64,000 nucleotides of DNA from Lepidonotus clava (GCA_936440205.1 OW387143.1:31756949-31820948); one strand, 5' to 3'. Positions 26,001-36,790 are shown, counted from the stretch's first letter. The notes: generated from the sequence alone by a model not told the origin. Numbers and translations are program-made.

Positions 26001-27177
26001 AAGTATCCTTAGTGAGTTACATACGGGTCATACGGGCATTGAAGGCTCGCTCCGTAGAGCCCGTGAAATGGTTTATTGGCCCGGCATGACAAATGACGTA
26101 CGTGAATATACGCAGAAGTGCGAGACCTGTCGAGAGTTTGAACAGTCACAAGCGAAAGAACCTCTCATGAGTCACGAACTGCCTTCTCGTCCATGGCAGA
26201 AAGTAGGCGCAGACCTATTTACTTTAAATGATAAAGACTATCTCGTGACAGTCGATTATTATTCCAACTTCTGGGAAATCGATAGACTGTACGACGTCAC
26301 GTCGAAGACAGTTATCCAGAAGCTGAAGGCTCATTTCTCTCGATACGGAATACCAGAGCAACTAGTCACAGATAATGGTCCGCAATTCTCGTCTTCGTAT
26401 TTTCGTCATTTCACGATTAAGTATGATATTCAACATACAACTAGTTCGCCTCACCATCCTAGGTCTAATGGAAAGGCAGAAGCCGCGGTAAAAGCCGCAA
26501 AGAGAATCCTGAAAAAGACTGCCAAAACTGGTGAAGACCCTTATTTAGCAATTTTGAATGTGCGTAACACGCCACAGCAAGGTATCGATTTGAGCCCGGC
26601 TCAACGATTAATGGGTCGACGTACCAAAACTCTTCTCCCAACTACAGCGAGTTTACTGAACTCCGACCGATCAAAGTCTGAAATCGCCGACAAGCTGAAA
26701 TTTCAGCAGACAAAACAGAAATTCTATTATGATAAAACAGCGAAGCCACTAAAGCCGCTGCAAGAAGGCGATATTGTGAGAGCGAAACCGTATCAGCTCA
26801 ATGAAAAGTCCTGGGAGAAGGCAACCGTCAAAAAGAAACTTGACGAAAGATCTTACGAGATCGAAACCGATAGTGGCACTACTCTACGTCGTAACCGAGT
26901 ACACCTGCGTGCGACACAGGAAGACCCTACACCTACTCCGGTAGTGATCGAACCTTACCCTTTGACCGTTCCAACTGGAGATATTCCGGTACAAGAGCCT
27001 GTGGAGACTCCCAAAACACCACTAAAAGTTCCCACAACACCAGCTAAGGTTCCAGTTAAGGTCCCTAAGGTTCCTGCTAAAGCTCAAAAGGCTCCAGTTG
27101 TAGAGCCAACTCCCTATGTGTCTAGATCTGGGCGAAGCTCCAAACGCCCTAGTCATCTTGCTTCTTATGTGACTTAA
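23002..27177 (+). CDS. Gag-Pol polyprotein of the Ty3/Mag element
   Basis: A single frame of 1391 codons. Order: Gly/Ala-rich N-terminus and Gag (about residues 1-240), a Cys/His-rich nucleic-acid-binding segment (about 245-285), aspartic protease region (about 350-450), reverse transcriptase (about 520-720), RNase H (about 780-900), integrase zinc-binding region (about 1000-1050) and catalytic core (about 1060-1230), then a Pro/Lys-rich tail. The order RT, RNase H, integrase is diagnostic of Ty3/gypsy. The long leader between LTR and ATG (about 600 bp) is non-coding. The element looks whole. Confidence 0.92.
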   Translation: MADSDDDRAGGGAGAGGAGAGGAGAGGSAGGGAPVPPVPITLPNLQPPGELDVDSPGKRERWLDWKEAYERYLLLSGAHGQPENFQAAILLQSIGVEARKIYKGFVFGDGETKDNPRTLIKKYDEYFLSETRDFIERLKFSRRVQQPHETFEQYLSDLRFLASTCNFCTPACRDARIMDRILDGHKSDTVKEKLTRSAKLDFKTTLNICRSMELNDENKKVVMNKSEGEVSKVSHYPSKKSEDKRCKFCSKTHRMVKSACPSWGKTCYSCQQPNHFPGSDTCQNGKSDAKPDHKPKTSSSSKGYSKSSKRSFYPKRKVHAVNDDESSDDSTEGSVSVVNDVSAISDPKARPLYCKMKIDDSEIVHQIDPGATVCILPVKHVGNRTIRDEPVTLKMWNGSSETALGKVKIKVTNVKTEKKWNVDYVVVENNNCVPLLSRKAAESMGLITVNYNAFDVCSVKSDDMKCEFPHVFDEKLGTLPGGPAHLTLEEGAEPVVRPPRTLPESLKDSVLSELNRHIAEKTLCKVDRPTDWVNQMSVVKKKSGAIRICVDPRPLNLVLKREHFMLPVLDDVLPKLSGAKVFSTCDLKQGYHHVELDEESSFLTTFATPFGRYRWLRLPFGLKVSSEIFQKRLCMALEGLDGVQCVADDVIVYGKDVAEHDANLRNLLVRCDEHGIKLNPDKCKFNVPEITFLGHIVSASGLKADPAKIEAIVKMEAPTDVAAVERLRGTVTYLARYVPKLSEVMRPISVLTHKDVEWSWGEPQDKAFKKLKKLLTESPILAYYNPTSELIIQCDASQFGIGAALMQNGKPIAYASRALTDTESRYAIIEKEMLAIVFALEKWHQFTYGRPVTVHSDHKPLHAITKKPLDRAPKRLQSMLIRALAHDITVEYLEGKKMLLADTLSRAFISNNQHRESEFESVNAVSYLPMREERIMDIRAKTHEDPILSLLKTTIQQGWPEKDQVPLQIREFYAQRDELAVTDGLVFRGERLVIPKGNRKSILSELHTGHTGIEGSLRRAREMVYWPGMTNDVREYTQKCETCREFEQSQAKEPLMSHELPSRPWQKVGADLFTLNDKDYLVTVDYYSNFWEIDRLYDVTSKTVIQKLKAHFSRYGIPEQLVTDNGPQFSSSYFRHFTIKYDIQHTTSSPHHPRSNGKAEAAVKAAKRILKKTAKTGEDPYLAILNVRNTPQQGIDLSPAQRLMGRRTKTLLPTTASLLNSDRSKSEIADKLKFQQTKQKFYYDKTAKPLKPLQEGDIVRAKPYQLNEKSWEKATVKKKLDERSYEIETDSGTTLRRNRVHLRATQEDPTPTPVVIEPYPLTVPTGDIPVQEPVETPKTPLKVPTTPAKVPVKVPKVPAKAQKAPVVEPTPYVSRSGRSSKRPSHLASYVT

Positions 27178-27363
27178 GAATTGTATATTTGTATTTGTAC
27201 TACATACCGACTAGTTATGTGTATTATGTATCCGACACATATTTTCTAGTAATTGTCAAACTAAAGTTTAGTGTCAACTACATCATGTAATTATCTCGTA
27301 ATAATTACTCTGACTTGTAATAAGCTATGTATGATTGTAAGCTTTTTCTAAGTCCATTGGGGA

Positions 27364-27549
27364 TGTTATACGATTCGTCTTTTACGCGTCGTTCCGTTTC
27401 GACTGCACCGCTATGAATCCAACTTTTCCCTGTAACGCCGAGTTTCTCGGACGCGCTTCCCGCGCAGACACAGTGTTAATAAAACTCCAGTTTCCAAGTC
27501 ACTTTATGACTCCTTCTTGGATTTCCCTAAACCTCTACATATTGAAACA
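27364..27549 (+). repeat. 3' LTR
   Basis: 186 bp, identical to the 5' LTR and immediately followed by the ATGTT target duplication. Confidence 0.92.
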
Positions 27550-27588
27550 ATGTTCAAACATGAATCAGTCACGGATTCATCACAATAG

Positions 27589-27675
27589 GGTTCCTTTAGT
27601 ATAGGGGCCCTTGATATGGTTCCTATAGTATAGCGGCTCTTGATAGGGTTCCTATAGTATTGGGGCCCTTGGTGA
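27589..27675 (+). repeat. 29-bp tandem repeat, three copies
   Basis: Units start at 27589, 27618 and 27647. Each begins GGTTCCT and carries TAGTAT and, in two units, GGGGCCCTTG. A related single unit lies at 21083 on the far side of the LTR element. Confidence 0.85.
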
Positions 27676-28172
27676 TTGTCCCATTTCGGCCGTCGAATTT
27701 CAGATATTATGTTGATTTTGTTCCATGTCATTATTTTTAAAATCCCATGTCGCCCTCTTGTTCACGTGTATATTTAATGGCTTTGGGTCAAATAATACAG
27801 GACAACGCACTTGCTACCTTTATACAACACAGCCATTATAATTATCGCCTATATTTCCGGTTAATAAGTCCGTTGTTTCGTCCTGGATACGGCATTAGGT
27901 TAGCATCTGTGGTATGCGAGCAACTCACCTGAAGAGCTCATTAGTTGTTCCCTACACGCACTCTGACGCGAGCTACTCATTTGGTATCGCCATCCCCGAG
28001 AGTGTGGAACGGTAGAACAACTAACATGTCAGCCGCCAAGCATTTGACGTTGGCTATATGATCGATTTTAAACCTAGTCTGCCATGCTGATCTGAAGCTG
28101 TGAAATGCACTGCAAATTTGGGAGGTAGAAGAAATTTATTTTCCAGTGGAGTTAAACTTAAGTACATTCTAA

Positions 28173-28708
28173 ATGGAAAGGCGAGCGCTCAGCCTCTTTG
28201 GCTACTTGTATCTCCACCTGTGCCGGTTTTCAGTACTCGCTCACCCCATACTCTCAGGAGAGTCCTACAGAACACTGCCACTCCTTCGGGGTGGTCGACT
28301 TTACAGGCCTCAGCTTCAGTCTCATCCTACAAACACTACCTATCATCTACCTCCGAAGCAAGAGGCAATACAGGGACCAAATGGAAATTTTCCTATAGAA
28401 AAAAACATAAATGCAGAGAGGACGGTGCGTAAACCGATGTACAGTGCAAAGGATTCTACCGATGCTCATGTGCTTTGTACATTGACGAGTGGATGCCGCG
28501 TTAACTCAATAGAGGCCAGCTTCCAGGAGCCGGTCTGGAGCGTCACCCTGGCCACAGTGCTGAGGGTACTCGTCACCTGTGGGATAATCCTGCTCCTCCT
28601 GTTCGCCATCTCCAGGGCCAGGTGTTTAAAGGGTCTCTTAGCAGAGGAGGACTACACAACAGAGTCCCTTAGTTTGGAAAGCATTGAAATAGAACAAGCT
28701 GTCTGAAA
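28173..28708 (+). CDS. Possible small single-pass membrane protein
   Basis: Not a family I recognise. The frame starts at a true ATG and encodes 177 residues. The N-terminus is moderately hydrophobic (LFGYLYLHLC, possible signal sequence), followed by a Pro/Arg/Gln-rich stretch with an NTT glycosylation-type site. A clear membrane segment lies near residues 122-149 (VLVTCGIILLLLFAI), followed by the basic stop-transfer SRARCLKG and an acidic tail rich in Glu and Ser. This order fits a type I membrane protein. Against it: two other frames are also open over part of the same stretch, no polyadenylation signal is obvious, and no homologue comes to mind. It could also be the last exon of a longer gene. 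Confidence 0.4.
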
Positions 28709-29176
28709 TGTGTGTATTTTACATTCTTTATTCAAGGAGTGAGGCTGTTTTATATATAACTTTTTATATCTAAATATATTGTTTTATTACGTAATGAATC
28801 ATCAGGGTTGCCCGTGGTTCTCAGATGTATTACATGTGAAAGTGACTTATCAATGATAATAGTCGAAGGATACATTTATTTGCATGTATAACAAGGATGC
28901 CTGTCAAAGATTTTCCGCTTATGAGGCCTTTACAATTGTGTGATTGAATTGTGATTCCCAAGATTTGTTATATTTCAAATTGACCAAAGATCCAAAGTAG
29001 TTTGATACACAAAACTAGTAAAACGTGGAATCACATACCTCAGGCTACGAATACAGTGGCGTTTCATGACTAGTATAACGTTGTGTAATCAGACTTGAGG
29101 CTAGGAAAAACAAATGCGTTCAACGACTTTTTAAGCCAAAGTGTGCTTCAGAGAAAATGAATGATGTATGACCATT

Positions 29177-29182
29177 TTTATT
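29177..29182 (-). terminator. Possible polyadenylation signal of the SDR-glycosyltransferase gene
   Basis: AATAAA on the minus strand about 440 bp after the stop codon of the gene ending at 29617. Confidence 0.35.
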
Positions 29183-29616
29183 TATATTATATATACATAT
29201 AAAACACGTGTTTATAATTAGTGAACTGTGTGAATTATCTGTAACCGGACGAGACTGATTCTCAGTAAAATCTATTATACATGTACTCAATTTCCGTCCG
29301 GTTTCAAGATTTTCATTAACGGGGTTTACTGGTTGACCCTAGTTTTCAACCCATGCAATATGCTAGTTCTCTAATAGATTTCCTTATTTCGGTTGCACTT
29401 TAATCATAAATGCATTTAATGTATTACCTAATGGAGACCAAATATTTAATAGATTTTGATACTGAGAATAAAAAATAGAAGATGAAGAGATCAATTCAAT
29501 TTTAGATAATTTGCAATGTACTTATCATATCCCATGTCTAGTGTTAGTCTTACTATCTAGTGTTACTCAGACGCAGCTATTTCCATAAATCAAACGAAAC
29601 GTGCTATTTTATACGC

Positions 29617-32313
29617 TTATTTGTGTAAAATATAAACTCCCCTGGGGTTTTGTTGTCGCTTCCAAAATCTACTTGTAAGAGGAAACCCAGTATATATTCT
29701 ATCTGTAAAGAATCGATGGGCTACATAATTTGTAGCTGCCATATTACAATTTATATTGGCTGGTGTCTTATCTAAAACATTAACTAATCTCTCAAGGAAC
29801 TCGACCATAATTGTTCTGCCTCCCCCAATAACACCTGCATTGTAAACAATACCATAGTGTGGAATCTTTTCAATGTCCGGAAACATGACGTTGTCTTCAT
29901 TAAAACATTCCAACATTCTTTGAATGAGCCAATCGTTATTAAAGACTCGGGGGAAAAGCTCAATATCAGTTCCAATGTATAGGTAGTCTCCCAAGATATT
30001 TGTTAATTGAAAAGGATTCTTCTGAAACGTGACATCCGATAAGTCTGTTAAAAACACCCTCTGTATCAATGGATGTAATAATAAATAATTCAGGTACAAG
30101 TAAAACCTAGCATCATTGGTTGTTTTAGTTCCCAAGGAACTTAATTTGAAAATTATATTTCCATCGAGTTTTTTTGTAAATGATTCCGCCTGACTGTCAT
30201 GAAATAAAATTGCCTTAAGGCTATTATCACAGAGACTCCAAAACCAATTTTTCATGTATGCGAAACTATTGTGGTCAACTCTAACATTACGCTGTGGGTC
30301 AGGCTTTGTGGTGAAAAAAGATGTAAATACAAAATCGTTCTCACCATTCGGAAAAATATAGCTCTCATATGAAATGTACCACTTTAGGAGAAGCGGTAGT
30401 CCTACTGATTCAGTAACATTGATTTTAAAATCTAAGAGTCGATGAGCTTTTGAGCAGTCCACTGGAGGAAAAACAAGAAAATGTTGCTCCTCAATAAAAT
30501 AATCACGATTAAGTTTAGATTCCAAGTGAAACTGTTTCTTACCTGACTCACCAAAATCCCTTACCCATTCATACATAATATCGTGCATTTTCAGATATGA
30601 ACTATTTCGTTGAGAACCCACGTTGATAATCTCATAACTGAATCTCTTACCCATAGCATGGATGATACAATCAACTACATCACTCACATAGATAAAGTCT
30701 TGCGTTTCAATATAGAGGCGACGAGGGATGCCAAGACTTTCAATGCTCCATGTTTCTGATTGTTCAGTGCCGTGGAGCACTGCTCTGGTGAGTTTGAGCA
30801 GGTTTTGTTGGAGGCCCATCCAGGGTCCGTAGACGTGAGCTGCTCGCAGTATGAGCACGGGTTGGCCCTGACTGAGGTGGTACTGCTCGGCCACGGCCTC
30901 CATGTGCAGCCAAAGAGCAGCTCGCACACTCTGGGATGAGCTGGGAACGTCCGACTCAGCCCACACCCCACCACTTAAATCATAAACCGCCGTGCTCGAT
31001 ATCAAAGTAAAATAAGGCCTCGGCCATACGTTTCTCAGATTTTCCATTATTCTCGTAATGCATGCAACGGTGTTACTGAAAAGGCTCCCTTGGGCCGTGA
31101 AAGGCTCAGAGTTCAGTCCTTCGGGGATAAACACGACATGGGATATGACTCCCGCATCCAAAGCCTTTTTGACAGAATGATACTCAATATCACAGGGATC
31201 ATGGTTGATGAATGAAAACTCCAAATGGTTTAAGAGGTCCACTTGTTGAAGTCGGAGCCTGGCTAGATGTGCTTCGGACCTTGCCTGGTGTTGGTCATAA
31301 AATCGGTCCATACTTGTAACACTGTGACCACGGTCTAGGAGTGCGATGGACAGGTGGTAGCCGACGAAGGAGAGCCCGCCACAGATCAGAACGTCCATTG
31401 GCTGGTCGGACATCCACGGCACATCCCTGCTCAGCAGTTCTAGGTTCAACTCAGATCCGTTTTCTAAAAGGAAAACACGTAGTTTTTTTAAACTGGAAAA
31501 TCAATAAACGGATATGCAATGTTTTACCGTGACCTTATTCATTTACAGAGATATCTTGACCGTGTACCCAGTTAATGTATACAGAAGAATTTTTTATTAC
31601 TTGATTGAAGTTACCAGTGTATTACAAAACATGTACTCGCGATTCTCAGACCTGTAAAATTGAATTCAAACTCACTGATTGATTCCATATTTTGGCTATG
31701 TTCGTGATGTACTTCTCTTGGTTCATCATTCTCTAAAAATCCTGAAAAAGAAGACATTTATTTTGTTTGTTACGTTCGGATATTATAGATATTGACAACC
31801 ATAAGATTGTAAATATAGGTAAGTAGTATACTGAGGGTAATGTTACTATGGCAATTTGAGTAATCATTTGCCACCAAGGTATCACATTGTGGGCCTAATC
31901 TGTACAATCCATTAACCAAGAAACAAAAACCATGCACCGTACATAATGAAATTTTAATAGTCACATACTAACACACAACAGTAACCCCTGGATTTTTCAT
32001 GGTCTAGACTTTAAAACTATTGCAACAGTACCGAATGGTTGGAGACCCTTTTTCTAGGGAAAGGCCATGAATTAGGGAAAGTGAACACAATATTATCTTT
32101 GTTAATCAACATTTTGATAGTAGTGACTTCGATATTTTCTATTACCTTAAATATTATAAAGAACTGAATGAAAATCTTATGTGTGCATTGCTTACTCGAT
32201 TCTTGTTCATCGCGTTTGAGGCGGTGCAGACGAATCAAATATCTCGACACCGCACAATCAAGGTGGTAGAAAAATGAAGTGCAAAAACTGTGAAGTGTCG
32301 TGTTTGAAATCAT
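29617..32313 (-). CDS. Epimerase-like SDR fused to GT-A-type glycosyltransferase-like domain
   Basis: Three exons fit in phase: 32313-32196 (ATG directly after an in-frame stop), 31741-31676 and 31463-29617, giving 676 residues. Exon 3 is certain; exons 1 and 2 are inferred from GT-AG sites and phase. Residues about 85-400 are an extended short-chain dehydrogenase fold like UDP-sugar 4-epimerases: nucleotide loop GGLSFVG, Asp after strand 2 (SMDRF), SSTAVY, LRAAHVYGP, FIYVSDVVD. The usual catalytic Tyr-x3-Lys is replaced (WLHME in that position) and one loop glycine is Ser, so epimerase activity is doubtful. Residues about 420-676 resemble a nucleotide-sugar transferase, with the DxD-like LTDLSDVTF near 533-541 and NAGVIGGG. 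It probably acts on nucleotide sugars in the secretory pathway, but I see no strong membrane anchor. The exact family is not identified. Confidence 0.75.
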
Positions 32314-32319
32314 TCATGG

Positions 32320-33259
32320 GCATCACAAAACCAGGCTCTGAAAATGATAACGAATTATCAAATCAGATAACAATTCATGCAATTCATAAATAAACAAATT
32401 AATAGTTCAAAACAATGCAAATATCCAGATGAAGAGGAATGCTTGTTATAACACCTGATCGTGGCAAATGAACATTTAATGATAAATTAATAACGGCGCC
32501 TGTGAAAGACTCATTTGTAGTAGTCGACCCATCAGAAATTGACTCTACATAAAGTTGATTTTTTTTAGACAATTGATGGGCAGATGCAGGATATCGGAAT
32601 TAGGGTTGTTGGTCGACATATAAGCTATTAAGCACCAAGACGTCGCGCGCTAATGATTTCACCAAAGTCGGGTGTGGTACCCCCCCCCCCCCCCCAACAC
32701 ACACACCCTGGATCCGCGCCTGGTTGGAGATTTGGGTTCTTGCGCTTTGGAAAGATATACGTACAATATGTTGTATATGTACATGTGTTTTAGTTTCGGG
32801 ATAAAGGTAGGGGCCCAAACAAATTCATTTGGGCCCTCAAATGTTAAAGGCTATGATCCCAACTGGCCCCTGAATTCTTGTATATTATTAGCTATATTTG
32901 GAAATAGTCCAAGAATAGTCCAGTCTTTTGTTCAAACTGCGTTCCCATGGTCACCAGCTGACTGGGTGATTAGGTCGATTTCTAGTTCACTGGTTGTCTT
33001 CCTGTCAATGAGAACCAGTAATTCCCAGAACCAGAGACAGCAAATTTCCTGTCTTTTACCTGCAGACTATCCTACATAAAGGTGCATACTGGGAAATATT
33101 CGATAAACTACATGGCTTAATCATGGAATTGTTCATTATTCATGGCATTATATGTGGTTTTAATTATGAAGAAATATTATCAGGTATTTCATCACTTCGT
33201 ATCCATAAAAGTTTAATAATTCTTGGTTGGTTTGAAAATTCATTCAATACACATAGATA
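32320..33259. other. Intergenic with poly-C marine-type repeat
   Basis: A 16-base C run at 32680-32695 is followed by ACACACACCCTGGATCCGCG (from 32697). A comparable CCCCCTGGATATGC word is at 62338. This looks like a dispersed repeat family. No gene is seen. Confidence 0.45.
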
Positions 33260-33520
33260 TATAGACGTTGTGCAGGTGACGTCATATCTCCCAAAATAGA
33301 CTCTCCGCCATATTGGTGATCAATTTATTTTCATCATTATTCATGGTTCTGAAACATTTAGAACAGATTTTCATAACCCATTTACTTCAAATAGATTAAA
33401 GGAATCACAATTGTCAGTTATTTTCATCTATTTGAATTTATTCCATATCCATGTGGTATTGATCACCACGTGGTGATCACCAAAATCTGGTCACGTGACC
33501 CTGTCTGCACAAGGTCTATA
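33260..33520. mobile_element. 261-bp MITE, TATAGAC-type inverted tips
   Basis: The left tip TATAGACGTTGTGCAG is matched by the inverted right tip TATAGACCTTGTGCAG (33505-33520) with one difference. Inside is a perfect 18-bp palindrome GATCACCACGTGGTGATC near 33454. There is no coding capacity, so it is a non-autonomous DNA element. Superfamily uncertain. Confidence 0.6.
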
Positions 33521-33719
33521 GCAAATCTTTGTACATTTTCTATATTTATTGCTGGGGGTTTGTTAACAAAATTAGTCCAAATAGCCTGCATATTCCTAGA
33601 ATACTGTAAATCAGTTATCCATGGTAGTGAGAATTAATGTGGACAACCGAAATTGAATTCTGGTACCTAGGTAAGAATTTCTTGTACAAATCAAGAGCAG
33701 CTTAAACCTGAAAATGCTC

Positions 33720-34867
33720 ACGAGTACAATTTGGGATAGAGTCCTACCATTCACATTGCACGTGAAAACACACAAGCAGATATTGACAACATGAATAAAA
33801 GCATAGAATAACTCTACAAAGAAGAAGGTAGGAGATCGAGCCTGTCGAGTAGAAATTCCAGGCAGTCAATGCACTTAGCACAGAAAGAACACCATAGGTA
33901 GCTACATAACAAACTTAGAAACCTAAAAAGCAGTGATACCAAAGAATATTGGAACATCATATACAATGTTCAGGGAAGTGACACAAAAAACAGGTAACAT
34001 ACCATTAGAATCCATCAGAAACCATTTCAAAAGCCTTCATGAAAAGGCCATAACTGATTACCAGGGCCAGGCACCCAATATCCCCAACTCCCCCCATCCC
34101 CCAACACCACTGACAATGAAGCATTTTTCAATGACCCTTTCAGCGAACAGGAAATCCTTAGATCAATTAAGAAGCTAAAGAATGGAAAGGCAAGAGGAGT
34201 CGATCAAATTCTAAATGAGTTCATTAAGAACAGTCCACCTGAAATGTGACAACTGATATGCTCATATTTTAACCTAATTCTTGAGACAAGAGTTGTCCCT
34301 CACAGCTGGACCATAAGGGCTCATTGTCCCAATTTTTAAGAACAAAGGGGACATGAACGACCCTGATAACTTTAGAGGTATCACTTTACTTACTACTTAG
34401 CTGTATAGAGAAACTCTTCACTATGGTTACAAATATTAGGCTATGGAACTACCTGAAGGATAATAATCTCTGTGAGGAACAGGTTGACTTTAGAGACAGC
34501 TGCTCTACTCTGGACCATATATTTTCACTGCACTGTATAATTATTTAACTCTCTCCCAAAAGAAGCGCCTTTACTGTGCATCTAAAGAATACAGCATGGC
34601 CTTTGACATGATAGACAGAACATCTCTATGGCAAAAGTTCCTCAGGCACATCAGGGAAAAGTTAGTCAATGTTATCAAGAATATTATAAAGCAGCTAAAT
34701 CATGTGTGAAATTGAGAAGTGGGGTCTCAGACTATTTCAACTGCAATATCGGTGTTGGACAAGGCAAGAACCTGTTCCCACCCCTGTTATTTACAATATA
34801 CCCGAATGACTTAGAAGAGCACTTTGAGGAGAGATGCCAGGAATTTACTTGTACTGATAATGGAGAG
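33720..34867 (+). pseudogene. LINE reverse transcriptase fragment, 5' part
   Basis: Three-frame reading gives a decayed non-LTR reverse transcriptase: EYWNIIYNVQ, then FSEQEILRSIKKLKNGKARG (about 34140), FRGITLLTT (about 34371), EYSMAFDMIDRTSLWQKFLR (34590-34650) and LFTIYPNDLEEHF (about 34788). Many stops and frame changes separate these blocks. The segment breaks off at 34867, where the LTR element begins, and resumes at 40140. RTE/jockey-type by general look; clade not resolved. Confidence 0.75.
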
Positions 34868-35057
34868 TGTAGTGTATCGAGGCAGGAACGCCTGCCGGTT
34901 AACATAGCGTGACCCGCCGAGGTCAAAGGTTAAAGTTCATTTCCGGTTTTCAAGGAGCGGTAATGGCGTCATGACGTAGCAGGCATGTTTGTGGAAACTC
35001 TCAGTATTAATACAAGCTTATCAAGTATTCCTGGTGTTCTTTATTGTGGATTCTACA
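34868..35057 (+). repeat. 5' LTR of nested element
   Basis: 190 bp, TG...CA ends, preceded by the GAGAG duplication. Confidence 0.9.
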
Positions 35058-35839
35058 CTGGCGACGAGGTGAAAACCCAAGGAAGAAAGGGGACATGAAG
35101 ATAAGTGGCTGTCAGTGAGATAAACTGTAAAACTAGTGGTGAACTGGAGCTGGGCCTGACTGCCATGTGCTGTGGGTTGACAGTGGGACTGTCACAGGCT
35201 GGGAGGCTGCTTTTCAACTAGTCTAGGAGAGGAAACATGACATCATTGTGTGTGTTGACTGTGAGGCAAGTAGGTCTGGAAAATATCATGTGCTGGATAA
35301 TGGCAGGTGGACTGTCAGGCATGTGAGGACTGGAAACTGCTGTCACACTAGGACTAGGACTCAGGGCATAGCTGTCAAGGACTGACACTGGTGGTGTCAA
35401 CTGTCAACTGGAGGTCACCTGGAGGAAGACTGGGACAGTTATTTGGTCAAGGAGTGAGAGACAGTGTGGGGGTGATCTAACCAACATTTGTTTCAGGAAA
35501 AGGAGGGGAAATTGACATTGACTCTGAAATTATTATTGACATTTTGATACCTGTCATTGCTGTGTGATTCCCTGTTTGATTATTGATGTGATTCTGCCTG
35601 ATTGTTGACATGTGATTCGGATTTTGACATGTGATTTTGATTGTTGACATGTGATATACTGTGCATTGCCTTTGAAACTTGTGTGATTTTGTGGATAATA
35701 TTGCAGTGATGTAGGTTAATACTGTTTGACACTGTTTGAATCTGTATTGCCTATTTGTATGCATTGGTGAAATTTTGATGCGCGTGTGAATTTTGCTGCA
35801 TATTATTACGTTGGGTAAATTGACACACACACACACAAG

Positions 35840-36790
35840 ATGGCTCCACCCGAGGATGACGGCGCTGCGGGTGGCGGTGGTAATGGTGGTAACCAAGGAG
35901 TGGTAAATAGGATGAAATCCCTGGAACTAGGTGGGATACCCGATTTTGATCCCAAGGGGGACCCTACTACTCTGTGCACGCGGTGGAAAAGGTGGAAACG
36001 GGCCTTTAGTTTGTATGTGACATCAAAAGGGGTGACAGAGGAGGAGCAAAAAGTAGCACTATTATTACATACAGGGGGTATGGACCTGCAGGAGGTGTTT
36101 TATTCTCTAGTGCCTGAGGACCGTGACTTATCTCTGCAGGAAAGTGTGAAAATATTGGATGACCATTTTGTTCCCTCTGTTAATGTACCCTTTGAGAGGC
36201 ACCTGTTTCGTCAGCTGGAGCAGGGGATAGAGGAGACCGTCGATCAGTTTGTGTGTAGGCTCCGCCGACGGTCTGCGTCATGTGACTTCGGGGACGTGGA
36301 CGAGGCGATACGTGACCAGCTGATTGAAAAGTGCCGCGACCAGAGGTTGCGTCGTAAGTTCCTGGAGAGGTCAGGGGATGGTAAACTTAAAGATCTGCAG
36401 GATATAGCCCGTGCGTATGAGGCGGTAGAGGCCCAAATGAAGTCTATGAATCGCACTACCCCGGCGGCGCAGGTTAACGCAGTACAAAAGAAGGACACGG
36501 GTCAGAAAAAGGGTAAATGGGTTGCCAAAGGTAAACCCCAAGGTGATAAAAGCAAATCGCGTAGGGACAAACGGTGCTTTAACTGTGGGCGTGGTGACCA
36601 TTTTTCAGTAGATCAGGAGTGTCCGGCAAGGGGTAGGAACTGTAATAAGTGTGGCGGTACGGGACATTACGCGGTGTGTTGCCCGAAGGACAAGACTGGG
36701 GACGCTAGACCTAAGCCACAGGGCTGGAAGGGTCAGGGAAAATGCTTTCCACGTAGGGAATGGTCCGAGGGATGGTGTCGTAGACCTTAA
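35840..36790 (+). pseudogene. gag region of nested Ty3 element
   Basis: A frame of 316 codons. It has a capsid-like helical region (WKRWKRAFSLYV near residue 50) and two zinc knuckles near residues 235-275 (CFNCGRGDHF, CNKCGGTGHYAVCC). gag overlaps the following pol frame, an arrangement that the family commonly reads by frameshifting. Part of an element judged broken overall. Confidence 0.8.

Larger units (their letters stand above)
22213..27549 (+). mobile_element. Whole-looking Ty3/gypsy LTR element, Mag/Steamer-like
   Basis: About 5.3 kb long with two identical 186-bp LTRs (22213-22398 and 27364-27549) that begin TGTTATACG and end GAAACA. A 5-bp target duplication ATGTT lies at 22208-22212 and 27550-27554. 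A TGG-starting primer-binding-type site directly follows the 5' LTR. One long Gag-Pol frame fills the middle. The size, short LTRs and single fused frame resemble the Mag clade, which includes the bivalve element Steamer; I infer that placement from memory. Identical LTRs mean a very recent insertion. Confidence 0.93.

Noticed and set aside
27589-27675. CRISPR-like spaced repeats
   Set aside because: Contiguous 29-bp tandem units without spacers, in an animal genome; a minisatellite.
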